A stretch of DNA of 64,000 nucleotides from Escarpia spicata (Eukaryota; Annelida; Polychaeta; Sabellida; Siboglinidae), in the NCBI GenBank assembly GCA_963995525.1, contig OZ023218.1, positions 47,148,897 through 47,212,896 on the forward strand, given 5' to 3'. The position numbers were made by a program, and so were the translations under genes. Each line of letters begins with the position of its first letter. The stretch's first letter is position 1. Shown piece by piece: positions 12,094 through 47,086 of the stretch. The notes under the pieces are model-generated. The model had not been told where the DNA came from. It saw nothing but the letters and a program-made list of their open reading frames with translations, and ran no database searches.

Positions 12094-12471
12094 TTATTTT
12101 AAATCTAACATGTATGCAGGGTAAATGCCATGACCACGACATTTGCCTGTATTCGTGCAAGAAATTCTTTCATTGTTAACACGGTGTGGTTCCAGGCTGA
12201 CATGTGTGGCTGTCACACAGAGACTATTGTGGCAAAGATGTGAAGCATCTAGATTCGCTCTTATAAATGTTCTCCTGTGGTGCAGCATATAGCTTAACCG
12301 GTGTGCCATGATGGTGCGTCTATTGCCACATCTAAACTTGAAGTTAATTGAATCGTATTTCATGTCTGTGCCTTTCGTGCAGCCTGTCCATAATACACAT
12401 TTATTGTTTGTTGAAATACACACATATTCATTAATTTTATCTGAATATTTTAAATAAAATTTGTCCTCCAT
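12094..12471 (-). CDS. His-Cys box (I-PpoI-like) homing endonuclease family protein
   Basis: A complete 125-codon ORF from ATG to stop. The sequence matches the zinc-bound His-Me finger nucleases of which I-PpoI is the model: CVLWTG near residue 25, AHRLSYML at 56-63, SHLCHNSLC at 77-85, H90, LEPHRVNNER at 93-102 and C105...C111..H114. By the family pattern H78 is the catalytic general base and N99 the metal-binding Asn, exactly 21 residues apart as in I-PpoI. C25, C80, C85 and H90 form zinc site 1. Zinc site 2 has C105, C111 and H114, but the expected fourth Cys appears as Tyr (PAYML, residue 120; one base from TGC). Homologues are scattered through animal genomes, probably as part of mobile elements. 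No other gene of such an element was identified nearby. The frame is open and the active site intact, so the copy may be recent or under selection. Confidence 0.8.
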   Translation of the reverse strand: MEDKFYLKYSDKINEYVCISTNNKCVLWTGCTKGTDMKYDSINFKFRCGNRRTIMAHRLSYMLHHRRTFIRANLDASHLCHNSLCVTATHVSLEPHRVNNERISCTNTGKCRGHGIYPAYMLDLK

Positions 12472-13151
12472 GATGCCTCACTGTGTAACGTGTTTCCGTT
12501 GCTAAGGACTTTAATTGGGATCAGTACACTGTTAGTTTTCCCATTGGCGAATATATGTTAACGTTTTGTCTGATTATAAGAAAACGTGACCTACAATATT
12601 TCTTAAACTTCTCACCTGCTGTTATTATCATCTCATTGACATGCTGGTCGAGTTTAGACAAAACCTAATATTTCTAGCTCTCGTAAAATGCCTCTATGTG
12701 TGACACCCGTCAATTTTTACGAATGGACGCAGGCAGTAATCTGGTTAAAGGGACAAATTGTTGCCAAATACCCTTCCGCTTAGTAAAATCAGCTAAAAAG
12801 ACACATTTTATTATCAACAGCTTCTACAATCACACCTGAAAATCTGATTACTCAAATGCACTTATGTCAGAGCTGGTGACTTTTGTAACAAAAATAATTT
12901 CTAAAAAATACACTGCACTTTTTTCATCTGAAACAGGAAGTCTAACTGTGTCATGAGCCCAAATAAACATCACAATTTTGGAGAACAAAAATGTGAAATT
13001 ACTATATTTTAGAGGCACTCCTATCTCAAACACTGTGCAATATTTTTTTAGTAATTCATCCACACGTTTTTTTATACACATTTCAAAACTGCCACCCTTG
13101 ACAGGGCACCATGTGAATAAGCATTTTACTGTTGGACATACAGTATTCTAA
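12472..13151. other. Gene-free stretch
   Basis: AT-rich sequence without a recognisable coding region. The 77-codon minus frame at 12848-13081 has no family resemblance that I can see. Confidence 0.45.
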
Positions 13152-13276
13152 TCTGGCATATCTCTACACTGTACACACTTTCTCATCTGGCAATGGCATA
13201 TCTCTACACTGTACACACTTTCTCATCTGGCAATGGCATATCTCTACAATGTACACACTTTCTCATCTGGCATATA
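13152..13276. repeat. 40-bp tandem repeat, about three copies
   Basis: Units of the form TCTGGCAATGGCATATCTCT plus the following 20 bp are nearly identical. The first unit lacks the six bases AATGGC, and one base changes in the third (ACACTG to ACAATG). Confidence 0.9.
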
Positions 13277-13881
13277 TGGACATCTAACCATATTTTCCAG
13301 AAAGTCCAATATGTGTTCTGTAATCGTATTACATACAGGCAGTTGTTATGTTGCAGTTAAATTTATACTGATTTTTTCACTTTTTCCCTAAACAGACAAC
13401 TGGATATATACAATATATGACCTTAATGTGTGGATTCTTCAAAGGCCAGATGTCTTAATGAGTTCAATTGCATAGTATTACACAACCCAATTAGTAGACA
13501 TTCAATACACTGTGGCACTTGCCTGATTGAGTACCAGTACTGATCAAGTCAACTCAGCTATGTCCTGGCAGCCTGGGCCTAGGGGCTGATTCCCAGTAGT
13601 CATTCTGCCAAGATGTCTTTAGGGTCACTCCCAACCTCTTCATGTGTGTATAATTAGCTGAAGTAAACAAACAAGATAATGAATCAGTGAATTCAGAAAG
13701 GGCCCAACCCCACAATTTTTTTATTTTCACTTTATGCATTAAACTTAATCTTTGTCTACCAAGCAATGCATGTCCAGGCTAGAAAGGCCCAATTTTTTTT
13801 AATAGTTAATTCAATAATGGCCCAACTCCAGGAGTTCCTGTATGGTCAACAGAGGGCAGCAGAGTCATCTGCAAAGTTTAG

Positions 13882-16170
13882 ATGGCTGTCCCTGTAGAGC
13901 GTGTGGTTGATGCTGAAGATGAAATAAGACCAAAAAGAAAGAGGAATGAAACTGAATGGGCAAAAAATAAAACAAAGCATCTAAGAGCTGAAGGAAAAGA
14001 ATATATTAACGTCATTGGAGATCAAGTCAGTGCACGGAAAATTGGAGATAAATGCAGGTATGAAATTGTTTTTTGCATAATTAATACAAATTATGTAGAT
14101 TGAAATATAATATAAACAATGCACAAGTGGCAAAGCAGTTTATTTTTGCTATGTGAGCCTGATTAGCTCAACAAAATCTATTCAATGCAATTATTTACAT
14201 GTATAGTTATGTTTAGTTGAATTACTGAGGATTGATAGTTAGATAGTCATGACTTTTATTTATTTAGATATTAAAACTAATTCTAGCTGGCAGCATTATG
14301 TCTTTGGTGCACGTATTGTAATACGTTGTCGATGCCATGCAACACCTGACATTACTACATAATGTTATTTAAAATTTTGTTTTAATGTTATGTTTTTTTT
14401 GCTTCATTTCAAGTGTCGAAGAAGATGTCTTCAGTCATTCACTTTGGCTACAAAGGACGTCTTTTGGGAAAATGTTAATGAGATTGCGAATCATGATGGG
14501 CAGAATGCATACTTATCAGCATTGATATCATCCACTGAAACTAAAAGATCGGCAATGAAGAAAAATTGTCTGTCAAGAATGTTTTTCCAGCCTTCATTGT
14601 CCACAAACGTGGACAACACAACAAGCCATGTGTCTCCGACGAACTTAGAGAAAATGTGGATGCCCATATCAGAAGCTTCCCTGAAATGCGTTCGTAATGA
14701 CAACAGGCTCCTTGATGATACTTATATACTGTAAATGTAATGAGTACTAGAACTACACGTGCCGGCTTAATTCACGACGCTACAAGAGTGCGTGACCATG
14801 TCACAATCTTGGTACATGTATTACAATGCGTATTACTATCACGCTAATAAATGTAGTCCTATAACATCCCCTCTCTTTTAAGAGCATTAAGTATCTATTT
14901 CCCCTTTCGAGTTTCGCACTATGCAGGGAACAGGAAAAAGCACAGATACTTATCATGCGAGTTAAGTATAACGATGTACACCTTGTTCTTGGAACCGTTT
15001 TATCCAGAACAGTACCTGGAGTACAAACGTGGGTTGGACACGAAGAAAGTGAAATGCGAAGTTAAATATTACGTTTGCTATTTTACTACGATTATTTCAG
15101 ATCCAACTTCAACTATGGCTTTGGTAGGCTGATGACTAATGTTTGCTGCCAGTGCACTGAATTTGATGCAAAAATCAGTGCTGAAAAAAACACTGTAGTA
15201 AGAAACAAGTTAGAGATCAAGAAGCGTCTCCATAAGCAGAAAGCCAAGGTGTTTTATGACAAGTTGTCTGCGTGTGCCCAGACAGCTAGAGAACAGCAGG
15301 ACAACGAATGTCTCTGTTTTGATTTGAAGCAAAACATGCCATTTCCGCACGTATCTACAAGTGACGTATTGTACTGAAGGCAGCTGTCTCTTTGTTTCTG
15401 GAGTGCACTCGGCAAAATCAGGGAAAGGCACAATGTACACATGGCCTGAAACACAACCTAAATGAGGCGTGAATGAGATTTTGAGCTCCTTGGCACATTA
15501 CACCGAGGCAAACATACCTAACACAGTAAGAACCTTGGCACATTACACCGAGGCAAACATACCTAACACAGTAAGAACCTTGGCACATTACACCGAGGCA
15601 AACATACCTAACACAGTAAGAACCTTGGCGCATTACACCGAGGCAAACATACCTAACACAGTAAGAACCTTGGCACATTACACCGAGGCAAACATACCTA
15701 ACACAGTAAGAACCTTGGCACATTACACCGAGGCAAACATACCTAACACAGTAAGAACCTTGGCACATTACACTGAGGCAAACATACCTAACACAGTAAG
15801 AAAACTATACCTGTTCATCGACGGATGCCGCAGTCAAAATCACAACCAAATAATGGTCCATTACCTACAGACACTAGTTATAAATGGTCGCATCGACAAG
15901 ATAGTTCACCAGCTGCCAATAAGATGCCACAGCTTCCTACCTTGCGACAGGGTTATCGAAAAACTTCAATGAAAGAGAGAGTTATTGGAATAGTATGGTG
16001 ACTGGGAAGAAATGATCAAGGAAAAGTTTACATTGATTTCTATGACTGGTAGAGACATGTTGGATTTCAAGGGTCATTTGCAGAATTTTTTCAAGAAATC
16101 GGTGACAAAAGATGGTGCAAAGCTCTCTATCTCAAAGCACAAGTATGATGTCTGCTTGTCTCACGAGTAA
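13882..16170 (+). pseudogene. Transposase-like multi-copy family protein, decayed
   Basis: Frames in succession match a large animal protein family usually left uncharacterised, with the feel of a DDE transposase. The N-terminal piece (13882-14053) has RPKRKRNETEWAKNKTK and GKEYINVIG and is followed by AG|GTATGA, a likely donor. A second piece (14412-14734) has KCRRRCLQSF and HDGQNAYLSALI. A third (15075-15374) has a C..C pair and DLKQNMPFP, then a TGA after VLY. A fourth has QLSLFVSGVH and MYTWPETQPK, then another TGA. A fifth holds the minisatellite, followed by LYLFIDGCRSQNHNQ and RCHSFLPCDR, where an acidic catalytic residue is expected; more coding-like sequence reaches about 16170. The stop after MYTWPETQPK falls where the family usually has Arg, so a CGA to TGA (CpG decay) change is likely there. 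This copy is dead. Confidence 0.65.
15490..15804 (+). repeat. In-frame 45-bp minisatellite, seven copies
   Basis: Seven consecutive 45-bp units (start TTGGCACATTACACCGAGGC) are nearly identical. Unit 4 has GGCGC for GGCAC, unit 7 has CACTGAG for CACCGAG, and the last bases of unit 7 differ. The unit is a multiple of three and encodes LAHYTEANIPNTVRT seven times without a stop. It sits where the family has a single copy of this segment, just before the FIDGC motif. Confidence 0.97.
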
Positions 16171-16944
16171 ATTTCGCCTTGTCAAGCATAATGTCAGTGA
16201 GGTTAGGTACCTTCAACAGCCGACTGATACCAATGTAAGAGATGGAGAGGACTTGGAGGAGGACGGCTGAAGTCAAGTTTTGACTGAAAACAATGAATCA
16301 GGTATTCAGTGACGTCAACGCCAGATAGATTAGGTTTATGTTGACTAGTGCTCTTTAAGATATGTTTGGTAATATTACCATAAGACACAAGTGTATGATG
16401 GTGATGTAGTTTTAGGTGTATTGCATAATAAATGCACAACTATGAATAAATTAGCATCTTCTCTCAATTTTTGGCCAATGCAATAAGATGGTTAATTAAA
16501 AAAGGGCCCTCTATGACCTAAATTAGTCTGCCACACATTTATCTGAAATGCAATTATCATTGTAATTTGACTGTGGGTACTATTATTAGTATATTTTACA
16601 CACATGCTATAGTTAGTCATTAAATTGGACAATTTAGTTAATTGGAGCTGGGCCCTATTTGAATTCACCAATTTGATTGTTTAATCACCCTTCTGCAATG
16701 TCATTGGTCCATTTCTGATATAGATTTCCAAATGGAGGCTTCACTAATGTGATTTTCTCCCCACCCCACCCCCTTATCACACCCAAGTTCTGCATTATGA
16801 TTATTACAATGAAGGAGACTGCAAATTATGAGACTGGTAAACTTAGCAAACACAGTGATAGGAAGACACCGCCTATTGTAGGAATGAGGAGAAATCTGCG
16901 CAGTTTCCAACAAGGCCACCCATATGATATGTTGAAACAATGTC

Positions 16945-17853
16945 TGCCCTGACTGCAGCTTGGAAGTTAAAGATACCGAGGACGCCATTGAGTGTGACAT
17001 CTGTAAGGGATGGTATCACAAAGTCTGTCAAAGTGTATCTGATGCCTTGTATGCCATATTAACCAGCGATGAAAACCAACAAATCAGTTGATACTGTAAA
17101 TCATGCCAAAGAGGGGCAAAGGCAATCATGTCACACATCCTTATCATGAACGAGCGTCAAGACAAATTTGAAAAGAAATTGACTGCAATGGAAAATAAAC
17201 AAAAAGCATTCCAAACCAGAGTCAATGAACTTGAGGAGACAGTCTCAAAAGTATCCAATCTGCAATCTCAGACACCACATGAATCACTAGGAGCAACATA
17301 CGTAGAACCAGTCATAAACAAAGATGAAATGGTCACCACTGTGTGCACCCAAATAAATGACCGAATGACCAGAATGAAGAACATTGTGGTATACAATGTG
17401 TCAGAGTGGACCAGCACCCTGAAAGAAGACAACACTATTCATGACAGGAAACTAATGAGGGAAATGTCAGGATACACTACAGATGGTAAATACCAACCTG
17501 AAGACCTACAAGTAAGGAGATTAGGGAGCAAACAAAGAAAGGAATTGGAAACAGAGGGAACAAGAACTCGTCCGTTACTTGTAACATTCCCAGAAGAGGA
17601 TAACAAATCTGTTGTCATGAAAAACCTATACAAACTGAAAAACAAAGGGGAACCATTCAGTGGAATGGTTATAAAGCATGACATGAGCAAAGATGACAGA
17701 GAGAAGGAGCGACTTGATAAAATAAGTGAGACAAAATTTGCACGTGTTCTACTACTTGAAGATTTTAACTATCCTAAAATTTATTGGGAAACAATGTCAA
17801 CTACAGCAGCAAGTACAGAGGAGAAAGAATTTAAATTTATTGAGAAACTTTGA
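16945..17853 (+). pseudogene. LINE ORF1 (PHD finger) fused in frame to the end of the endonuclease
   Basis: From 16945 one frame gives a PHD-like finger: C..C, then CDICKGWYHKVC, then YCKSC, with a TGA at 17089-17091 just before YCKSC, where Trp is usual. A coiled-coil region (17128 on, KFEKKLTAMENKQKAF) and an RNA-binding-like domain (NIVVYNVSEW, VRRLGSKQ, RPLLVTFP) follow. At about 17700-17750 the same frame passes directly into the end of the AP-type endonuclease (VLLLEDFNYPKIYWE). In intact relatives these parts belong to separate ORFs several hundred codons apart, so a deletion has joined them in frame. The GDFN motif reads EDFN. Confidence 0.75.
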
Positions 17854-17859
17854 GACTGT

Positions 17860-20800
17860 TACTTTGTGCAACATATAACAGAGCCAACTAGAAGTAGAGG
17901 TACAACTGAACCATTACTCATTGATCTTGTCCTCACTAGTTAAGATACAGAGATCTCAACAATTGAAACAGCTTCAGCACTAGGAAGAAGTGACCATTCT
18001 ATTATTAAGGTGGTTCTTAACTGCATGCCAGTCTATGAACCAATCAGCAAAACTGTCTATAAATACGACAAGGGGGATTACACCAAATTGAAAGACATGC
18101 TAAACATTGATTGGGAGGATGAATTTTCTAATCACCAGGAGGATGTGCAAACTCAATGGGATATCCTTACTTCTAAGCTTAGATATGAAGGAAAATGCAT
18201 ACCAAAGAAGGTGATAACTGAGAGAGCCAGAAAATACCCAGTTCCACTGGAGTTGAAAATCCGAACCAGGTTGTGGAAAAAATATCTTCTCTCCAAAGAT
18301 GCCCAAACTTATCAGGAATTTTGTCGACTCCAAAATCAGGTCAGGAGACTGACAAGAAAGGCACAGAAACTATATGAAAAAGATATCATAAATCAAATAA
18401 AACAGAATCCCAAGAAGTTCTGGCAATATGCGCAGGTGAAAATGAACACAAGAATGGGAATACCGAACTTAATAAAAAGCAAAGACAAGGATGATCTGAC
18501 AAAGACAGATCTGGAAAAAGCACAGGTATTGGCAAATCATTTCTCTTCCGTATTTACGAGAGAACTAGAAGGAGACATTCCGGAGGAGCCAATAAGATGT
18601 CATAACAAAGTTGAATCTTGCACTATCACTCCATAGTGGCTTTAAAGCTAAAGAAACTAAAAATATTCAAATCACCAGGACCTGACGGCCTCCATCCTCG
18701 TGTACTAAACGAATTGGCAGAGAGTATTAGCACTCCACTATCCACAATTTGTTACACGTCGCTGAAAACAGGCATACTACCCAAAGACTGGAAAATAGCA
18801 AACATATCTGCAATTCACAAAAAAGAAAACAAAAATCTAGCACATAACTACCGGCCAGTCAGCCTTATGAGCATAGTAGGGAAAATAATGGAGGGCATAG
18901 TCAGAGATACCATCACTAAACACTTGAAAGATAATGATCTGTTGAGTGACAAACAATTTGGTTTCATCAAAGGGCGGTCTACAGTTCTCCAATTACTTAA
19001 AGTACTCGATTCATGGACCGAGACACTAGATAACGGTGGATGTATTGATGTAGTATATTGTGATTTTATGAAAGCATTTGACAAAGTTCCACATCTACGA
19101 CTTATAGAGAAACTCCAGAGCTATGGAATTCAAGGAAATATTCTAAGCTGGGTTGGAGCTCTGTTGGCCCACAGAAGACAACGTGTAAGGGTCAATAATT
19201 CTTTTTCAGATTGGCATGATGTCATCAGCGGCATACCACAAGGCAGACTTAGGGCCGAGTACATTTTCAGGAGTACGAGTGCGAGTACTTTGACGATGGA
19301 CGAATACATTGCTAAAAGCTGAGTACGAGTACGAGTACATTCTCACGAGTACAACTACATTTTTGTAAATATAAATATTAAATAATAACGTATTGCAAAA
19401 TTATTAAAATTAATCTAATTTATATAACTCAGCACAAGTGAATATACAATGGCAGTTGATCAATTTTTTTATGAGGAAAATTGTAAAAAAACTCTTTATT
19501 TCATCGACAATGACATTTATTTATGTGGCATCCTATGATTTCTGCATCTATTTGCTATATTGAGTCACCGACCAACTAGGCACACGTAAACCAATCATAA
19601 AGTACGATTGACATTTGAGAAAAAAACTTAGCCAATCAAGTTGATATCTGTCTTTAATGATCACAAATGAGTGGGTAAAAGAGACTGACCAGTGGATACC
19701 CCCAACCAATCATTGAACTTTGCTGGTTGTCTCCAGGTTAAGCATGTAAAACAAAGCAACCAACAGGAGGATTTGTTACCTGGCATCCCACTGGCTACAT
19801 GTCTTTGTTTAGCATTTCTCTTATCTCTGCTCCCTCAGTGTGTGTTCTCTCTGACCTAGACTATCATGCCACATGGCTTCACTGGTGTCACACTAAGTTG
19901 GCACCTGATTATATTAGTGTAGGGTGACTTCTGACTTGAGCCACCTTACTTCTACAGAGGAAGACTGGCAGTTCTTGTTCTTAGCAGTTAGCACTGTTGG
20001 CCAGTGCCAAGTGGCATGGTCTCCAGACTACATTAAATGCATTCCCTGTCTAACAGGTGGGTTAACTGCTACTAGTAGTTGGCTCATTATGGACATCATG
20101 GTGGCTTGATTAAACAGTTTTATGGCCTGAATTGATAGCCTACAATTATTGTTTGCTTAACAGGGTGTTTCTGACTGGGGAAAGATGCTGCCTGTTGCCA
20201 TGTTAGGGTATCATAGTCATGGACTCATGGCTATCAGAGAATGAAGATGTACTATGTGTAGGGATGGCAAGGTGGCATTCTATGTGAAATAACAAAGTAT
20301 TTAAAAAAATAGTTGAGCATTTAAATATTTCAGGAAAGTTTGATTTTATAACTGCAAATAAATTAATTGTTCCCAGTATATATTGAGAAAGTACTCAGAT
20401 GTACTCGTAAAATCTGAGTACAATGAGTATGAGTACGAGTACATGACCCATAAGTTTTATGAGTACGAGTACTTCAAAAATGTACTTGAGTACACGAGTA
20501 CCGAGTACTTCCGCCCCAGGTCTGCCACAAGGATCGGTGATTGGCCCCCTACTTTTTGTTATATTTATTAATGACTTACCGGATGTTATAAAAAGCTCTG
20601 AAGTATTCCTGTTTGCGGATGATATGAAACTCTTCCATCCAATTTACACCAATGAAGATTGCACAAAGCTTCAACAAGATCTTACCCATACAGAACATTG
20701 GACATACGAATCTCTCTTAAAGTTCCACCCAGACAAATGCAGCCATATGAGAGTAGGATCATCAACCATAAGAAATGACAGCTACACACTGGGACCTAAT

Positions 20801-21395
20801 TATATAACGCTGGCAAGTACGGATAAGGTGAAGGATATTGGCATCACTTTTAACTTATCACTAAACTTTGAGGCACATGTCGGAAAAAATTAATAAAGCC
20901 AAATCAATGATGGAGATAATTCGTCGCACTTTTGATTACATGGATGAACAATGTTTTTCTACTGTTTTAAAATCTCTCGTCCGCCCACATATTGAATATG
21001 CAAATCAAGTATGGGCTCCCTTCTTAATGAAACACATTACAGCTCTTGAAAATGTTCAGCGTAGAGCTACCAAATTAATTCCAGGTTTTAAAGATCTTGA
21101 ATATAATGAACGTCTGCAAAGACTAAAATTACCAACTCTGTCATATCGTCGCCTCAGAGACATGACTGAATTGTATAAGATTTTAACAGACAAATATGAT
21201 ACAGCTGTGACATCGAACTTTATAACTTTGAGGGATACTGAATCATGTATGCAAGGACATCACCTAAAAATATTCAAAGGACGTTGTCGGTTAAACATTA
21301 AAAAAAATTCATTTCTACACCGATGCATGGACATATGGAACAGCCTCCCACAGTCTGTGGTAGAGGCTTCATCAGTCCAGTCCTTTGAGCATTGA
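17860..21395 (+). pseudogene. LINE reverse transcriptase, interrupted
   Basis: The coding run starts with HITEPTRSRGTTEP and LGRSDHSIIK (end of the endonuclease). It continues as KKFWQYAQVKMNTRMGI (18010-18636), then KSPGPDGLHPRVLNEL, NYRPVSLMSIVGK, FGFIKGRSTVLQLL and YCDFMKAFDKVPH (18618-19243). The MITE interrupts at ISGIPQG. The frame resumes at 20525 with SVIGPLLFVIFINDLPD and FADDMKLF, and ends with VRPHIEYANQVWAP, VQRRATKLIPG and IWNSLPQSVVEASSVQSF before a stop at about 21395. Besides the MITE there are stops near 17850 and 17940 and frameshifts near 18630 and 20880. Confidence 0.8.
19244..20524. mobile_element. Non-autonomous hAT-like MITE, copy 1
   Basis: The ends are inverted: CAGACTTAGGGCCGAGTAC on the left and, read inward from the right, CAGACCTGGGGCGGAAGTAC. 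An exact 8-bp target-site duplication CCACAAGG flanks it (19236-19243 and 20525-20532). Eight-bp duplications with CAG ends are characteristic of hAT elements. The subterminal parts are arrays of GAGTAC/ACGAGTAC motifs and the interior has no transposase frame. The insertion lies in the RT of the plus-strand LINE and is therefore younger than it. Confidence 0.9.
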
Positions 21396-21634
21396 GGGAA
21401 AATTATACAAATTATGGAAAAACCACCCAATTAAGCTCGATTACACAGCCCCACCCTTATTATGGAACTCGTCAGACGCATGCGCACCATATAGTTTGAC
21501 GACAAACATCAGAGCTGGCATAAGAGGCATCACAGCCTAGAAGCCAGAAGAGGACCTGTAAGAATGCATGGAGCTGGAGGATAAACAGAAACACCACACA
21601 CTGACACAGTCATGTACGAGTACCACGACTCGGC

Positions 21635-22093
21635 ATGGCCGACTTTTTAAGAGTTGTACAAGAAACTTCAGGTGGATTGTTAACGGTACCCGATGCCAAC
21701 GGCAGATCTGGCAATAGCAAAATGCTACGACCGCAGTCAGACCGATGCCTAGATTTAACGGACAGCTACCTCCAGCCAGAAGAAAATCAAGGAGTTTCCG
21801 AGATGCGTCTGCTAAATATGGAAAAGGGTGCTCAGGTGTGGAATGAATGTTACTTAAGTTACACTGAGCACGTCCGCAAGGAAACGTGCACTTCTCCACA
21901 ATTTAAAATACACCATGAACAACAGACTGGTCTCTGTTGGAAGCAATCACTCCGATGTATACAATGTGATTATCATTCGCGCATGTACAAACCGTACACC
22001 GAGGTCGACACTGGACGTTGTGCAAACAAAATACACCATAACTTTGTCATGAGTCCTGTAATGCCACTGGTGGGAAAATGTGTGGTAATTTAG
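21635..22093 (+). CDS. Mutator-like transposase domain fragment
   Basis: A 152-codon open frame shows SYLQPEENQGVSEMRLLNME, WNECYLSYTEHVR, FKIHHEQQTGLCWKQSL, C..C and KPYTEVDTG. This pattern (acidic/Pro lead, 'R..NmeK....WN.cy', 'GLCWKqsLrC..C.Y.S...K.Y.Ev') is common in multi-copy mollusc and cnidarian proteins that carry a Mutator-like transposase N-terminal region. The expected downstream part is missing and the frame ends in unrelated residues, so it is probably a truncated copy. It lies between the LINE and the ARHGAP1 promoter, about 0.6 kb from the latter's start codon. I assign the family by eye only. Confidence 0.45.
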   Translation: MADFLRVVQETSGGLLTVPDANGRSGNSKMLRPQSDRCLDLTDSYLQPEENQGVSEMRLLNMEKGAQVWNECYLSYTEHVRKETCTSPQFKIHHEQQTGLCWKQSLRCIQCDYHSRMYKPYTEVDTGRCANKIHHNFVMSPVMPLVGKCVVI

Positions 22094-22677
22094 CGATTGC
22101 TGTACCACCAAACGAGTAAACTAGCAACTATAATGTCGCAAAATGTCAGACTACTTCCGGCAGCAGACCGATTTACGGATTACACATCCGTTTAGTTGTT
22201 TTCCGGGATTGTTTTCATTAAAATATGACTAAAATTTTACAGTTATGTAGCATTAACGTAACTGATTTCATCACAGTGCCATTATATGTATTTGGCATTA
22301 AGGATACCATGGCGAAAAACGTGCTTGATGTGTAACTATAGAAAAAGTATTTTGACAGTTTCGGAAGCGAGGGTGTGACAGCCGCCAGCGAGTTACTCGG
22401 CCGTTACTCACGTTAGCGAGTCAGAATAACGGGATTACACAGAGCCCGAGTAACATACACATATGAACATATGTTCAACTAAATTCAATGATATTGATAC
22501 TTTGTGAAGTTACTCCCAATGTCAGGTGCCCTAGTATTAAACTTTATTTAATGATATCGCATATAAGTATGTGTGATTTATGACGTGTTTTACACCCACA
22601 ATACGCTGCCTGTGCCGGTTTCGGTTAGCGTAATTCAGTACATACATCATCAGTGGTGCTGAGTCTGAGGTGCAGCT
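22094..22677 (+). promoter_or_regulatory. ARHGAP1 upstream region with nested inverted repeats
   Basis: This stretch lies directly upstream of the first coding exon and should hold the promoter and 5' UTR. No TATA box is evident. At 22392-22454, GTTACTCGG pairs with CCGAGTAAC, and inside it CCGTTA (22401-22406) pairs with TAACGG (22427-22432), giving a nested hairpin-like structure. Confidence 0.4.

Positions 22678-47086
<24,409 letters not shown>

Larger units (their letters stand above)
13687..16668 (+). mobile_element. Probable DNA transposon with inverted ends, decayed
   Basis: The decayed transposase-like gene (next entry) is bracketed by inverted similarity. GTGAATTCAGAAAGGGCCCA at 13687 onward faces its inverse at 16643-16668, with about 22 of 26 positions matching. 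Related GGCCCAA motifs also occur at about 13784 and 13819, and an inverse one at about 16502, so the ends look like subterminal repeats. I could not define a target-site duplication, so the exact termini and superfamily remain open. Confidence 0.5.
16800..21500 (+). mobile_element. CR1/L2-superfamily LINE with PHD-finger ORF1, internally deleted and split by a MITE
   Basis: The element reads 5' to 3' on the plus strand: ORF1 with a PHD-type finger, a short remainder of the endonuclease, the reverse transcriptase and the C-terminal domain. A 1.28-kb hAT-like MITE sits inside the RT (19244-20524). Compared with the related minus-strand LINE at 40.7-44.6 kb, most of the endonuclease domain is missing. 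Neither terminus is sharply defined. Confidence 0.8.

Noticed and set aside
15418..15768. 116-codon minus frame with repeated YVCLGVMCQGSYC-like units
   Set aside because: Shadow of the 45-bp minisatellite; the plus strand keeps the family motifs before and after the array.
19244..20524. Part of the LINE or a cassette with its own gene
   Set aside because: The 8-bp duplication, CAG-type inverted ends and homology to 25740-26823 show a MITE; no coding frame is supportable.
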